A stretch of 64,000 nucleotides of DNA from Phoronis australis. Its lineage: Eukaryota; Phoronida; Phoronidae. The position numbers were made by a program, and so were the translations under genes. The notes beneath the pieces were generated by a model. That model did no database searches. It was not told the DNA's origin and worked only from the letters and a program-made list of their open reading frames with translations. This document shows, in pieces, positions 33,575 through 43,899 of the stretch. The stretch's first letter is position 1, and the number at the start of each line of letters is the position of its first letter. Location: NCBI GenBank assembly GCA_002633005.1, contig NMRA01000036.1, forward strand, positions 1,352,139-1,416,138. The letters run 5' to 3'.

Positions 33575-33923
33575 ATTGGTCTATTTAAACCAACCTGTAG
33601 CCTCTTTACATTGGCAGGACGTTTCGGTCGAACATTTCTCCGGTCGTCTTAGGTGTTACAGTGTTCTCAGAACGACCACAGGTTTATGCTGCACTCACGA
33701 TAGTCCGTGATGAGCATTTTCTCCTTTTTTGGCGCAAGCTGGGATTGAACAAGGCAATCTGGATTGTCAGTCCAGTACTCTAAACGCTACACCACCGAAT
33801 CACACTAAATACCCTTGCTCGTTCTTCTAGGGTCGCTGCAACACCGGAAGATGACTGGAGAAATGACCGACCAAAACGTTCTGCCAATGTAAAGAGTCTA
33901 GAGGTTGATATAAATAGACCAAT
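33575..33923. mobile_element. 349-bp fold-back element with a tRNA-like core
   Basis: Inverted arms of about 75-90 bp start ATTGGTCTATTTA and share CTCTTTACATTGGCAG, ACGTTT-x-GGTCG and CATTTCTCC. The loop contains a tRNA-like sequence on the minus strand. The element stands between the CAG-flanked transposon and the DIRS-like remnant. No target duplication was clear. Confidence 0.7.
33733..33806 (-). ncRNA. tRNA-like sequence (Val-GAC-like anticodon arm)
   Basis: On the minus strand GGTGGTGTAGCGTTTAGAG resembles a D-arm. A perfect 5-bp anticodon stem, CTGGA / TCCAG (33759-33775), encloses the 7-base loop CTGACAA, giving anticodon GAC. The T-arm (TTGTTCAATCCCAG) does not pair well, and no 7-bp acceptor stem is evident. 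It is therefore a decayed tRNA or the Pol III head of a repeat, not a working gene. Confidence 0.5.
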
Positions 33924-33959
33924 ATATCCAAGGGTAGACATTGTAGTTCAGAGTTGGGA

Positions 33960-34470
33960 TATTTTATTGTGCGGTATCCTTATTTGTTGCAGAGTGGTGC
34001 CTACGTGTAGGTGAAGGCCCAAGAATATGAGTTAGGTGTTGGGTCTGTCTGTTTCTTCTGTAGCTATTGGTACTCCAATCTCTCTGTAGAGTGCCAAAAA
34101 GTGGCCATGACTGAGTTGCATATGTTTGTACCTTGTTGGTTGACGAATATAAGTCGTCTAGGAAATGTTGCAGGCTTTAATTGATACCCTGACCAAGCCT
34201 GAATTGCCCATTAAAAAGCCGTCGCGAAGGTCTCAAAGAGGTAAGGGGAGGCATTTGACAATAAAAAATGCATTTGGTGTTGGTAACCCAGGAGGTCTAA
34301 GTCGCTTGGGTGCATTGATAGTAACTCAAAGGCTGACGCAATGTCCATTTTTCCAACTGAGCATCTTGGCCAACATGGCTTACCAGGTCTATAACTTTCT
34401 CACAGCTTCTGTACCGGACCGTACAGTAATCTGGCTGAATTGTCTCATTGACACCTTCAGGGTAGCACAA
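33960..34470 (-). pseudogene. DIRS-like retrotransposon reverse transcriptase fragment
   Basis: Minus-strand translation with two or three frame changes reads CYPEGVNETIQPD, then VIDLVSHVGQDAQLEK, then MDIASAFELLSMHPSDLD with LLGYQHQMHF, then FETFATAF, then FLDDLYSS, then REIGVPIATEE, then LIFLGLHL and QIRIPHNKI. This follows DIRS-type reverse transcriptases in order: S-V-N-D-x-I, K-M-D-I-x-x-A-F-R-L-L, LLG, the D-D box, the LGVP-x-A block and the FLG-x-x-x-D / R-L-P tail. The catalytic Asp of MDIASAF and a D-D pair remain, but stops and shifts make it non-functional. RNase H, methyltransferase and tyrosine recombinase were not found. Confidence 0.75.
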
Positions 34471-35455
34471 CTAACCATGGGACTTAGATATGAGAGCAAG
34501 TGGGAGGTACGAAGCATGTAGAAGATGCGCTAAGTCTATGCGACCAGGCTCCCACTCCTTCATGATGTTGTCTCAGTTTTGCTGGGGGTGCTGAGCGGCA
34601 GATACCAAATTTCTAACAGTGTTTTTTCTTCTTGGGCTTCTGTACTCTAATGTGAAGCCGTGTTGAATGAGTGCAGACTAATAGGTGAGTGGCTCACGCT
34701 TCAGGTACCGGCGGGGTTTGAGTGGTCGTGGTATATTGTCGGTACTAGAATTAAGATGCTGTCCTGAGGCGCAACTTATAACATCAAACTCACAATTACG
34801 CCTCTTTGTGGACTCCCATAAAAAGATGCCGCTTTCAAAGTAAAGCGAATAACATCAAATGAAACCTACTCAAACTGATGCCCAGTGTGACATGTCATGA
34901 CCCTCATTTAGGCAATATAATTTGATACATATCCAGGAAAATTTGTGAAGGTTCACTTCAGTTTCACTCAATGAGCTCGCCGCATGGAAGAGAGGGAGAG
35001 AGAGAAAGGGAGAGGCAGAGGGAGAGAAATGTGGAGTCAATGAACAGGAAAACAAATTTCAATTGCCTGAATGAAGGGGGGTTATGACATAGTGCCACCA
35101 ATCTCAATGTATTTTATTAGTTCTAATGATGGTTTTAATTATGTGTTGAGCTACACTGGAACTGTTAGAGTTAGCGTTGGGTTTGCTCATGTGACGTCAC
35201 GTCCTCAATGATTTTTCTTGGTGTGATAATGCCGGATTTGCCATGTTGAAAACTTTTGTTCAGTTATCTTAGCAAGATTCAGATGTAAAGAAAAGTGTAG
35301 GGTGTCCTCTATATAGCGATCTTTATTAACAATACTTGCTACCTACCAGATATCCAGTGCAAAAAAGTTAAGAAACTTGAATGAATTTTTGTTAAAGGCT
35401 ATAGCAGAACGTTAATCTATATTGTCAGTGTGCTCATTAGTATAAAATTGTTATT
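34471..35455. other. Uncharacterised stretch with a GA-rich run
   Basis: Nothing recognised apart from a GAGAGGGAGAGA-type purine run at 34987-35032 and a perfect TGACGTCA at 35192-35199. Confidence 0.45.
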
Positions 35456-35512
35456 TGTAAAATAAGCCAATGGCCTTATTACACTAATAAATAGATTGAT
35501 TGAATTTATTTT
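35456..35512 (+). mobile_element. 3' tail of a LINE
   Basis: AATAAGCCAATGGCCTTATT forms a short hairpin, and TAATAAATAGATTGATTGA follows. A hairpin built on GGCC, then a short AT-rich repeat tail, is the layout of the 3' end of the LINE at 59.57 kb (GGCCAGAGGCC). Upstream coding sequence is too decayed or too short to recognise. Confidence 0.4.
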
Positions 35513-36024
35513 GATATGTGCACTGTCACATTGACATCACGTGACTTCAACGGCGGGCTCTCCTAAGTCTCAGCCCCAAGATAAAGGTTTTTAGTCAGAT
35601 GACAGTAAGTGTTAGTCACTAAGCCGTCAAGCGAACCATGAAATATTACAAATCACCGAGCCATGAACACCGTAACCACCAAGCTGCTTTCACGCGCATA
35701 AATCACTCTGATGCTGACCTACCCATGTCCACACCAATTACAGCGAGGGCAAAAGGCGAGATCGTCCGATCTTCGCACCACCTACTCATCAGGTTTCTAT
35801 AGCCACTAAAATAAGTCGTCCCCACGAGGCATGTACCTTGTAGGAACAAGTACTTACTCGTTACCAAGTCTTATCTAAAACAAATGGTAACTCACCAAAA
35901 TAGATGTAAATGGATATTTAAATACAATCATGAGGGTACAATATTGTACAGGTGTATGTAATTGTTTGGAGAGATACACCACAGCCTTAGCGGCACACAC
36001 TCAGCTGAAGAACCACGGACTTCG

Positions 36025-36155
36025 CTGCGTCGCGTACTCACTTTCCTCGCAGGTTAACGCGACACCTTTCGGCAAGGTGAGATCGACTGTATACGACGTG
36101 ACGTGGATATAGACCGATTAAGAGGGTAACAACAACTAATTAAATCGGGTGGCAT
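36025..36155. mobile_element. Partial second copy of the Kolobok-like element (right end)
   Basis: Matches 26745-26872: CAGGTTAACGCGACACC, GTGGATATAGACCGATTAAG and AACTAATTAAATCGGGTG. It breaks off just before the terminal CTCCT and passes straight into an octamer-type repeat, so the terminus has been lost. Confidence 0.75.
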
Positions 36156-36159
36156 AATA

Positions 36160-36460
36160 ATATTGGTGCAAATATTATGATAGTTCATCTGTGGTGCCTG
36201 GTACCGTGGCTATAAACACATGTAGAATTTTGAATAATGGCGGCCTTAATTTGCGTAAACTATGTAAATTTCTGATTTATTCACCAACAAACATGCACTA
36301 TAAAATTTGGTGACCATGGAAACATGGGTGAAAACGTCAGAAAGTGTCTGCGGTGCTTGGTAAGGAAATTATCAGCAAAAATAGATTTTTATAATGTCGG
36401 TCTTAATTTGCATATTTAAAAATGCTCAAGGGCTGTGAACGGTCACACCACCACCTAAAT
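36160..36460 (+). repeat. Octamer-rich terminal repeat block
   Basis: Two units of the family at 10010-10975, with AGAATTTTGAATAATGGCGG, ACCATGGAAACATGGGTG and a terminal ATTTAAAAATGCTCAAGGGC followed by GAACGGTCAC. Confidence 0.75.
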
Positions 36461-36504
36461 AATGGTCACTTAAATAAAAGCATCGCGAAACGGCAAATCC
36501 AGGT

Positions 36505-36785
36505 TCAGTCCCCTGGCTCTCGTTTAACACAAGATTGGAAGCACAACATTAAAGAATCCATCATCCGCACAAAATTTGTACCTAATAACATGAACAGAGA
36601 CGAGGCGATTACAAGGTCAGCCCTTTGTACAAAAGCCTGTCTACAGGAATGCACAACGCACGCTGGCAAAGACACCCACATCAATGATTGGTTGTCGAAA
36701 ATGTTTGAGGTAATTTTGAATTTTCGGGAGCGAAGTATTTTTTTGTTACAAAGGTTGCAAAGTTTTTGTTTCATATCAAATCATT
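36505..36785 (-). repeat. Repeat shared with 50314-50577, coding-like on the minus strand
   Basis: The minus-strand frame at 36505-36774 (89 residues) has paired cysteines, with CNLCNKK near the N-terminus and CVVHSCRQAF in the middle. The copy at 50.3 kb keeps the centre as CVVRCCYQL. Both lie on the outer side of octamer-repeat blocks, so they belong to the same transposon family. A small zinc-binding domain is possible, but I cannot identify it. Confidence 0.45.
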
Positions 36786-38039
36786 GTTACATCGGCTACA
36801 AAACGTAGTGAACTTCTCTTTGGGTTAAAGTAAACGAAAGTGTACAAACACAAACTTATATTTGAATCTAAATCTATTATATGATGCAACAAACGTTCCA
36901 ACAGTGCCCCTCTTTACAATTAGACACATAGATCCACGATGTGTTCGTTGTTAGGAAGATAAATACACGTGAAAAGCAACCGTTTTCGACTTCTATCAGA
37001 GATAACTGGTCATTAGTTATACAAATTAAATCCCAGTTTATGAGTGATAAATGCTTTTGCGATATAAATGAAATTTTTCTTTGCTAAAAAACGGTTTAGC
37101 TCCATTACAAATGAATGGCATGGGATTGTATTTGGTAAGCAGGGACATTGGGAAATTCTAATTTCATTTAATTAATAAGTGCAAATTAAATGAATTGCAT
37201 GTTAATTGGCAGTGGTGAAGACAGTTCTAGATAAGTTGATAGATGTTTTAGTGTCCAGGCTCACTTGTAAATTTCCATGAAATCATCGATTGTTCTATCG
37301 CGTAGATGCTTTCGGCATATGCTCCTCAGTGAATTAAGTGGAACGACTTGTTCGAACCATGAAGCAGTGGCCAGTGGGCAAAGCGGGTATAAGTTCTTTG
37401 TTGATTTCCTCGAGAAACCGAAATGCTTCGGAAGTAGTTCCCAGCAATAAAGAACGTAAAGTACGCCTTTAATACTATGAGAAACATTTCTGTATCTGTG
37501 GCCGGGACTGTTCTGCTTGAAAATGAATTATTTTCACTCTAACCAATGTTTATATGAAACTGAAACACAATGTCATAGTCTCTCATTGTAGATACAGTTT
37601 GTAATGCCATAAGATTGTTCGTGAGTGCAAACGTTTAGAGAAATCAACAATGAATAAACCTTACTGCTTTACAAGCTTCAGATGAGCTCACCAAAACATT
37701 CACGTTCACATTATTTGTTTGGTTCACTACTCAAGTCTTTTCGTGACTGGAAGTTTAGTTTTCAAATTTCGCAGCCAACTCACCCTACTGATTTATGTTC
37801 GTAATGTCTGCGGACGGCCGCGACGGGCCTGACCGGGTTCCGAGCCACTGGGTTATAACGAGATCTTTGTGTCTAGAGCTGGAAAAATTACAACACCCGG
37901 CTATGTTCCCCTGCCTATATTTCACGGAAGAATAATTCTAATTTACAGACTCCAAACTTCCTGCGACCAACCTCGATGTTTAACTAATGCCAATTCAAGA
38001 CTCAGAACGTGATCACACTATTTGTACCTTGCCCAAAAC
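36786..38039. other. Uncharacterised stretch
   Basis: No recognised gene or repeat. Confidence 0.4.
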
Positions 38040-38345
38040 ATTGTGTAGAGTAGACAAGTGTCGCTTCATCCTTGTCTACATGAATTACATGGAATTTGAC
38101 CTTTGGAACCACACCTAATCATCGCCAGTATCACCAATCGGGTGTGGGAAAGACTTGGACACCATCCGGAATTGTAGTTGGTGAGAGCGATTTATTTATG
38201 ACATCTTTCTTCAATCCATTGTCGTCTGGATCTAGTACTGGTGGATTTGCTTTCCCATTTCACATTGACTGGTAATGGGTTCTGTATACATTACATGTGA
38301 ATGCCTCAAATATGGGTGGCAGTGTATCGAATTTGTCAGTTTCAT
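38040..38345 (-). pseudogene. Transposon protein C-terminus with Cys-rich tail (copy B, distal part)
   Basis: On the minus strand, with shifts: KFDTLPPIFEAFTCNVYR, then THYQS, then PPVLDPDDNGLKKDVINK, SLSPTTIPDGV, LAMIRCGSKGQIPCNSCRQ. The last part is the start of a Cys-rich (CXC-like) tail. It parallels copy A at 9240-9500 and is separated from its upstream half (38880-39115) by an inserted LINE fragment. Stops and shifts are frequent. Confidence 0.65.
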
Positions 38346-38790
38346 AAGAAGTGGTCACGAGGCAAGTAAAAGGAAACCCCCTGCGCAGAAAGGCATCCTG
38401 CAAGCACCAAACGACTGGAGAGTGTGGGCAGACCTTGCCGGTCACCAGTCATTCTTCCCATAGCACATTGTTCAGACGACCCAGCGCCCTGACCTGGTCA
38501 TTTACTCGGACAGTTCCCACCAGGTCATCCTGATCGAACTCACTATCCCGTGGGAGAATAGTGTGGAAGAGGCACATGAGCGGAAGAACTTGGAATATGC
38601 AGACCTGTAGAATGACTGCCACGTTGAAGGCTGGAGATGTTGGAGTTTTTCTGTGAAGGTCGGCTGCCAGAGTTTTACGGCCAGTTCAGTCACTACCATG
38701 GCGTTGTCTTTTGACGTCTCTGGGTCAGGAAAGAAGGCTCTCTTACTGTACGTGAAGTAGCCACTAAAACTGAACAGGCATCTGGTTGGA
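38346..38790 (+). pseudogene. Restriction-like endonuclease tail of an R2/NeSL-type LINE
   Basis: Plus-strand reading with two stops: NDWRVWADLAGHQSFFP, then TTQRPDLVIYSDSS, HQVILIELTIPW, ENSVEEAHERKNLEYADL and KVGCQSFTA. The motif Arg-Pro-Asp, 14 residues, Glu matches the K/R-P-D-x(12-14)-E signature of the restriction-like endonuclease in R2, R4, NeSL and Hero-type non-LTR retrotransposons. The ELT-x-PWE block and the VEVGCRGF-like block are also typical. Reverse transcriptase is absent, so it is a 3' fragment. It interrupts the minus-strand transposon protein. Confidence 0.75.
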
Positions 38791-38879
38791 TTTCAATGAA
38801 ATACCAACAACAATAGCATCAACAACCGTCAAACAGAGCCTAAACATCTGTTGTACCGCCTACTAGAGATGGTCTTGGT

Positions 38880-39115
38880 TTAGAGACGAAACCATCAAGG
38901 ACAGTAGGAGACCGACTAAAGATGGCGGTTAAGCACACTTTCATCAAGTAAGCACAGTTTGGTGGCGGACCCATATTCCTTGCCGTTTTTCTTCCCCTAT
39001 ACTATAAGTGTGGTCCCTATAATCTTCCTGCAGTGGTTCTCGATTTCATTCCACAACAAGCAAACATAAATTTAGTAACCTGTTTTATGACATCAGAAAT
39101 TGCACATAATCTTGC
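38880..39115 (-). pseudogene. Transposon protein (copy B, part upstream of the LINE insertion)
   Basis: Minus-strand reading ISDVIKQVTKFMFACCGMKS, then RKTARNMGPPPNCAYL. It is equivalent to LVTKCMCVFNGMK and WGKKQ in copy A. The family usually has T-K-F-M-C, then K-M-S-D-x-R, then K-K-T, then S-A-P-K-L-x-x-L-P-P-T, in this order. Confidence 0.6.
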
Positions 39116-39436
39116 CGATAACAGACCTGACATATCCAGTCTTCCATGTTTGAGTCATGTCAGAATTTTTGGTAGGGACCTACTAATCGATTAATAGGAA
39201 GCTGTAGTTGAACTGATTGCAGCGCTCCCTATACTGCTTTTTATCTTACTCTGATAAATACTCGCAAAAGGAAACACAAAAGCATGTTAGTGCAAAGGAA
39301 GATGAAATGATGACTTCATGCAAATGTAAATGCTATCTAAGACGTCATCGTTAAGTACCAACCAAATTCAAATCTTTCAAGCTACCTCTGCGCCACGTAT
39401 GAATAAAGACGTCAGCAACAGGTTCTCAACAAAACA

Positions 39437-40519
39437 CGCATTTCAACTAATTCAACTATTCCCATTAATCGCTGCATCATCTGCGGGGATTTACTAAATA
39501 AAGGGTAGAGCTAAGACAAAACTAGGTAGGTCAAGTAGAACACGCATTTCAACTAATTCAACTATTACCAATAATCCCTGTGCCACCTGTGGGCAGATAG
39601 ATAACGTAAATGACACCATCATCAGGCTCACAATTGTACAGACTCCAAACACACATTTCAGCGAATTCAAGTATTCCCATTAATCGTTCCGCCACCGGCA
39701 GGGACTGGCTGATAAACATGATATCAGCAATATGCTCACAACTTGAGAAGCACAGAACACTTATTTCAACTAATTCAACTATTCCCACTAATCACTGCGC
39801 CACCTGCAGGCAGACAGATAACGTACATAACCCCAGCAAACGGCTCTCCAGGCCCACAACTTGAGAGAAACAGAGCACGCATTTCAACTAACTCAATTAT
39901 TCCCACTCATCGATACGCCGCCTGTGGGGTGGCAGATAATCAACATTACGTCACCAAACACGCAATTCAACCAATTCACTATTCCCACTGCGTCACCTGC
40001 AGGAACAGGCTCGTAACAAACATGACCTCAGAAACAGGCTCACAACTTAAGAGACACCAAATACGCATTTCAACTAATTCAACTATTCCCATTAATTGCT
40101 GCGCCACCTGTGGGAATTCACTAAATAACGGGTAGATAAAATTAGGTAGATCAAGTAAAACACGAATTTCAAAGAATTCAACTATTTCCACTAATCGCCG
40201 CGACATAGGCCTATGTGGGCACGTAGATAACGTACATAACATCATCAACATGCTAACAATTTTAGAGAATCCAAACACGCATTTCTATTAATTGAACTAT
40301 TCCCACTAATCGCTGCACCACCTGCAGGAACAGGTAGATAACAAACATGAAATCAGCAAAAGCCTCACAGCTTGAGAAACACAGAGCACGCATTTCAACT
40401 ATTTCAACTATTCCCATTGCGGCACCTGCAGACTGACAGATAACGTACATAAAATCAGCAGAAGGCTCACCAAGCTCACAACTTGAGAGACATAGAACAA
40501 GCATTTCAACTAATTGAAG
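39437..40519 (+). repeat. 110-bp tandem array, block 1 (about 11 units)
   Basis: Units start near CGCATTTCAACTAATTCAAC and continue with TATTCCCATTAATCGCTG, CGCCACCTG, AGATAACGTACATGAC, and CAGGCTCACAACTTGAGAG. Starts are near 39437, 39543, 39652, 39759, 39878, 39961, 40064, 40163, 40277, 40389 and 40500, with spacing 83-119 bp. Many units stay open on both strands; the minus strand repeats a peptide like GIVELVEMRVWCLSSCEP. Same direction as block 2. Confidence 0.9.
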
Positions 40520-40639
40520 TATACGTAAATAAAACAGCAAAAATGGATCACAGAAATTTTCGGATACAATAACATCCTTCGTCAACAGAAACAGAAATAA
40601 AGTAAAATCAAAAACTATATGACAATTGACATCTGATAT
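40520..40639 (+). repeat. Left arm of a 120-bp inverted repeat
   Basis: Begins TATACGTAAATAAAACAG and is the complement of 41739-41858 with a handful of mismatches. The two arms flank the Penelope-like remnant and meet the tandem array on the outside. Confidence 0.85.
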
Positions 40640-41299
40640 ATGGCGTAATGAGCATGATACATTGTTTTTAAATCCTGGGCCACTCAAGGTGAAATATTCC
40701 CAACTTGTTCTTTCTTTCTTAGAGTCGTCTATATCAACACTACCGTTGGTGACAACTGAAGATACGCTGGATTAAATATATCTCAAAGAATAACAACACC
40801 AATAATAAGCCCATGATACTTCTGCACCGCAACAACCATTTTAACCTGTTGGACAGCAAACACATTCCAAAAACTGATCTCGTTCTAAACCTCTTTTCAA
40901 GATCAAGCAATCACGGCAAATATTCAAAATAAAACTGACTTTAAGACAGACAGTTGTATTAAAGTAACTGGAAAATCAAACGGAAAAAAAACAAATCTGC
41001 AACAAAATATACATTGTTTACATGAGATGAAGTAATCTACAGTATCCTCAGATTCGAACCTCTACAGGAATCCCGAAGTGAAGACAAACTGGATAAATTC
41101 AAAGCACCCAAGAACGGCCACATTGATATGAATAGAGTACGACCCCACAAAACCAAAGGAAGGAACAAAAGTTCTGAGACTTCTACAACGACTTCGTCTC
41201 GGCCAATGCCTACAACTATCTTCTATCGTCCTGTAGATAATACTAACAACACCATGAAAACAGTTAAGTATAACAGAAAGTTCCGTAGAAAACAATAAC

Positions 41300-41640
41300 C
41301 AATGAGACTAACAATGTAGTCAACTTATCTAACCATAACTTAACTGATAGTGAGATTAGCCTACTTTCTAAAGGACTTAATTCCTGTCCTATCAAGATTA
41401 GTCTGACAAAGATGAATTACTCATTGATGTTTATACTTTTGCTAGACGTCTTAGGTTGGTAGAATCTTTTGACAACCCCACCGAAGATGAAAATGAGAAA
41501 CCCCCTTAGAAAATATTAAGAAATTTCACCCCACAATAAAGTTCACCCACGACATTTCTCAAAATAAAATTTCATTTTTAAATGTCACTGTCTTTCTCTA
41601 CCCCTCTTGAAACAACATGACCACTTTTTTACTGTGGAGT
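41300..41640 (+). pseudogene. Penelope-like retroelement remnant (N-terminus and RT end, centre deleted)
   Basis: From 41316 the plus strand reads VVNLSNHNLTDSEISLLSKG then LNSCPI. After a one-base shift it continues KDELLIDVYTFARRLRLVES and FDNPTEDENE to a stop at 41509. This is the conserved N-terminal block of Penelope-like reverse transcriptases: N-L-S-x-x-x-L-x-x-x-x-x-x-L-x-K-G-L-x-F-x-P, then a basic R-R-L-R-L block. Shortly after, at about 41538-41600, IKFTHDISQNKISFLNVTV matches the late-RT block of the family (L-K-F-T-x-x-x-S-x-x-x-I-x-F-L-D-V). The catalytic palm and GIY-YIG endonuclease are missing, so an internal deletion has removed most of the protein. Confidence 0.75.
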
Positions 41641-41738
41641 AACTCGGGGAGTCTGTTCCGCGTGTTTTTCACATCTCGTCATGACTATATTTTGGTTGTT
41701 TTCTGGGTGAAGCCGAGAACTTATTGAACGACCCTCGT

Positions 41739-41858
41739 ATATCAGATGTCAATTGTCATATAGTGTTTGAGTTTACTTTATTTCTGTTTCGGTTGACGAA
41801 TGATGCTATTATATCCGAAAATTTCAGTGATCCATTTTCGTTGTTTTATTTACGTATA
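41739..41858 (-). repeat. Right arm of the 120-bp inverted repeat
   Basis: Complement of 40520-40639. Penelope-like elements often carry terminal repeats in direct or inverted orientation, so these arms may be the element's own terminal sequences. Confidence 0.85.
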
Positions 41859-41939
41859 TTTATTCCACTTTTCGAAAACAATAAGTGTATCTTTTAGAGG
41901 ATCTGGATCGCCTCTTTTAGCTTCGGATTTAATTTCTAC

Positions 41940-42830
41940 GTTACTTGACTAATTCAACCATTCCCACTAATTGCTGCGCCACTTGTGGACAGGTAGATGA
42001 CGTACATGGCATCATCTACAGGCTCACGATTTTAGAAAATCCAAACACGCATTTAACTATATCAACTATTTCCATTAATCACTGCGCCATCTGCAGGGAC
42101 AGGCAGATAACAAACATAACGTCAGCAACAGGCTAACAACTTGAGAGTCACAGAAAACACACTTCAACTAATTCAACTATTTCCATTAAGCGCTACCCCA
42201 CTTGTGGGCTAGTACATAACGTACATGATGTCGGCAACAGGCTCACGCATTTCAAATACTTGAACTATTCCAACTAATCACTGCACTATTTGTGGGCTGG
42301 TACATATTGTACATGACGTCAGTAACAGGCTCACAACTTGAGAGTCACAGAACACACACTTCAAATAACTCAATTATTCCCACTAATCGCTGCGCCATCT
42401 GTTTGCAGTTAAATAACGTACATGACGTGAACAACAGTCTCATGCATTTCCACTGATCGCTGCTGCATCTGTGGGATGGTACATATCGTGGATGACGTCA
42501 GCAAGGGGCTCAGAATTTGAGACACACCAAATGCGCATTTCAACTAATTCAACTATTCCCATTAATCGCTGCGCCACCTGCGGACAGGTAGATAACGTAC
42601 ATGTCATCATCAACAGGCTCACAGTTTTAGAGACTCCTAACACACATTTCAACTAATTGGACTATTCCCACTAATCGCTGCGTAACATGCAGGGACTGGC
42701 TACAACAAACATGACATCAGTAACAGGCTCACAGCTTGAGAAACACAGAACATGCATTTCAACTAATTCAACTATTCCCACTAATCACAGCGCCAGCTGA
42801 AGGGGCAGTTTGATAACGAACATGTCAGCA
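41940..42830 (+). repeat. 110-bp tandem array, block 2 (about 9 units)
   Basis: Same unit and orientation as 39437-40519, with unit starts near 41945, 42048, 42158, 42246, 42357, 42443, 42534, 42644 and 42753. Together the blocks form one array of about 20 units split by a 1.4 kb insertion. Confidence 0.9.
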
Positions 42831-43029
42831 ACAGGTTTGCATCATTGGTAAGGGGAAGATGTGTTGAGAGACGTTAGGATTGGTAGGGTACCACTAAACA
42901 TTCTGAAATGTATGCAATGTTTAGCAATGGATTCGTTTTCAACTCTAAAGTAGCATGCCACCATGTCACTCTCTTACGGCGCATGGCCAGTCAGGTAGAA
43001 GACCCTTCACAATATCATAGCACGTTTCC

Positions 43030-43205
43030 ACGCTTAATAGATGATTCCATTGTTGTGGTATTTGAAGCTGTCCCTTGTCATAGTTATACACACGAATGCC
43101 TGTGTGTCGTCCGAAACAACCGGAATTTCGTTTACTTCATGTGCGCATTTCACGGCCTACTGCACAATACTAGTGCCGGCTTCTTCGTGAGATATGTCCT
43201 CGGGT
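43030..43205 (-). pseudogene. Transposon protein nuclease-like core (copy B)
   Basis: Minus-strand reading EDISHEEAGTSIVQ, then (after a stop) AVKCAHEVNEIPVVSDDTQA with FVCI. The family pattern is HEEAD-T-x-I-x-x-H, about 20 residues, then V-x-x-D-D-T-D-V-F-V-L-L. It resembles the acidic core of PIN/XPG-type nucleases. Here the third acidic residue of EEAD is Gly and the last Asp of DDTD is Gln, so the putative active site is damaged as well as the frame. Confidence 0.6.
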
Positions 43206-43349
43206 AATATCTACTGTCAGCGTCGTGTTCAATATCGAGGGAGGTGGTCTTCCTCAGTGATTTCCAGTTTGCTTTCCTTACTTACTTCTAGTATCACACA
43301 CGATTCTAATGAGTTGACTTTGTGTTCTTGACTGAAGGCAGGATCACCT

Positions 43350-43805
43350 TTTGGGCATGTAACTTTGTAGTTATGTACACGTGATGGGTACGGGTGACAT
43401 CAATATCTTTCCCATCCCTTGTGGAAATTGATGCTGAAGTCATGGTATCTGTCAAATATCAGGAAGACACCACTCTCCCTCAGTTATGTAGTTCCACATG
43501 TTTTCGAAATGGTGACACAATCTTGTACAGTAGCATTTGTTGACCAATGAACAGTCCACAGAAGAGCTAAACCATCAATGTCTTTTACATTGGTACATCA
43601 GGAACTCCTACTGACACGTACCTGCTGTTGCAAAGACCTCTTAACGCCTGCATGACTTGTTTTTTGGAAAGGTGATCTCTTTTGCTGTATGTACTGGAGC
43701 AAGCTCGTGACGTTCCTTGTGTCAATGTCACGTTTGTTTGACAACGATGTCATCACCCATGAGTACAGTGCAGTGATATCACACACCGGCGAACCAACTT
43801 GAACT
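43350..43805 (-). pseudogene. Transposon protein upstream segment (copy B)
   Basis: Minus-strand reading includes VFLIFDRYHDFSIN (near 43425-43475) and, further upstream, LLQYIQQKRSPF. The F-D-R-Y-x-x-x-S-I block is a landmark of the same invertebrate transposon-associated family and precedes the HEEAD block by about 60-80 residues in other members, matching the spacing here. Frame changes are frequent. Confidence 0.55.
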
Positions 43806-43899
43806 TATGGCTCTTGCAGTCATGGTTGTCACCTTCTTCGGTAGAAACCCACCGGCCAGCCGTCTTCGAAATATGATAACCTGCTTGTCCAATGCTGAT

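Noticed and set aside
36422-36808. 128-codon plus-strand frame
   Set aside because: It overlaps the repeat shared with 50.3 kb, where only the minus-strand cysteine pattern is kept; the plus frame is not preserved in the second copy.
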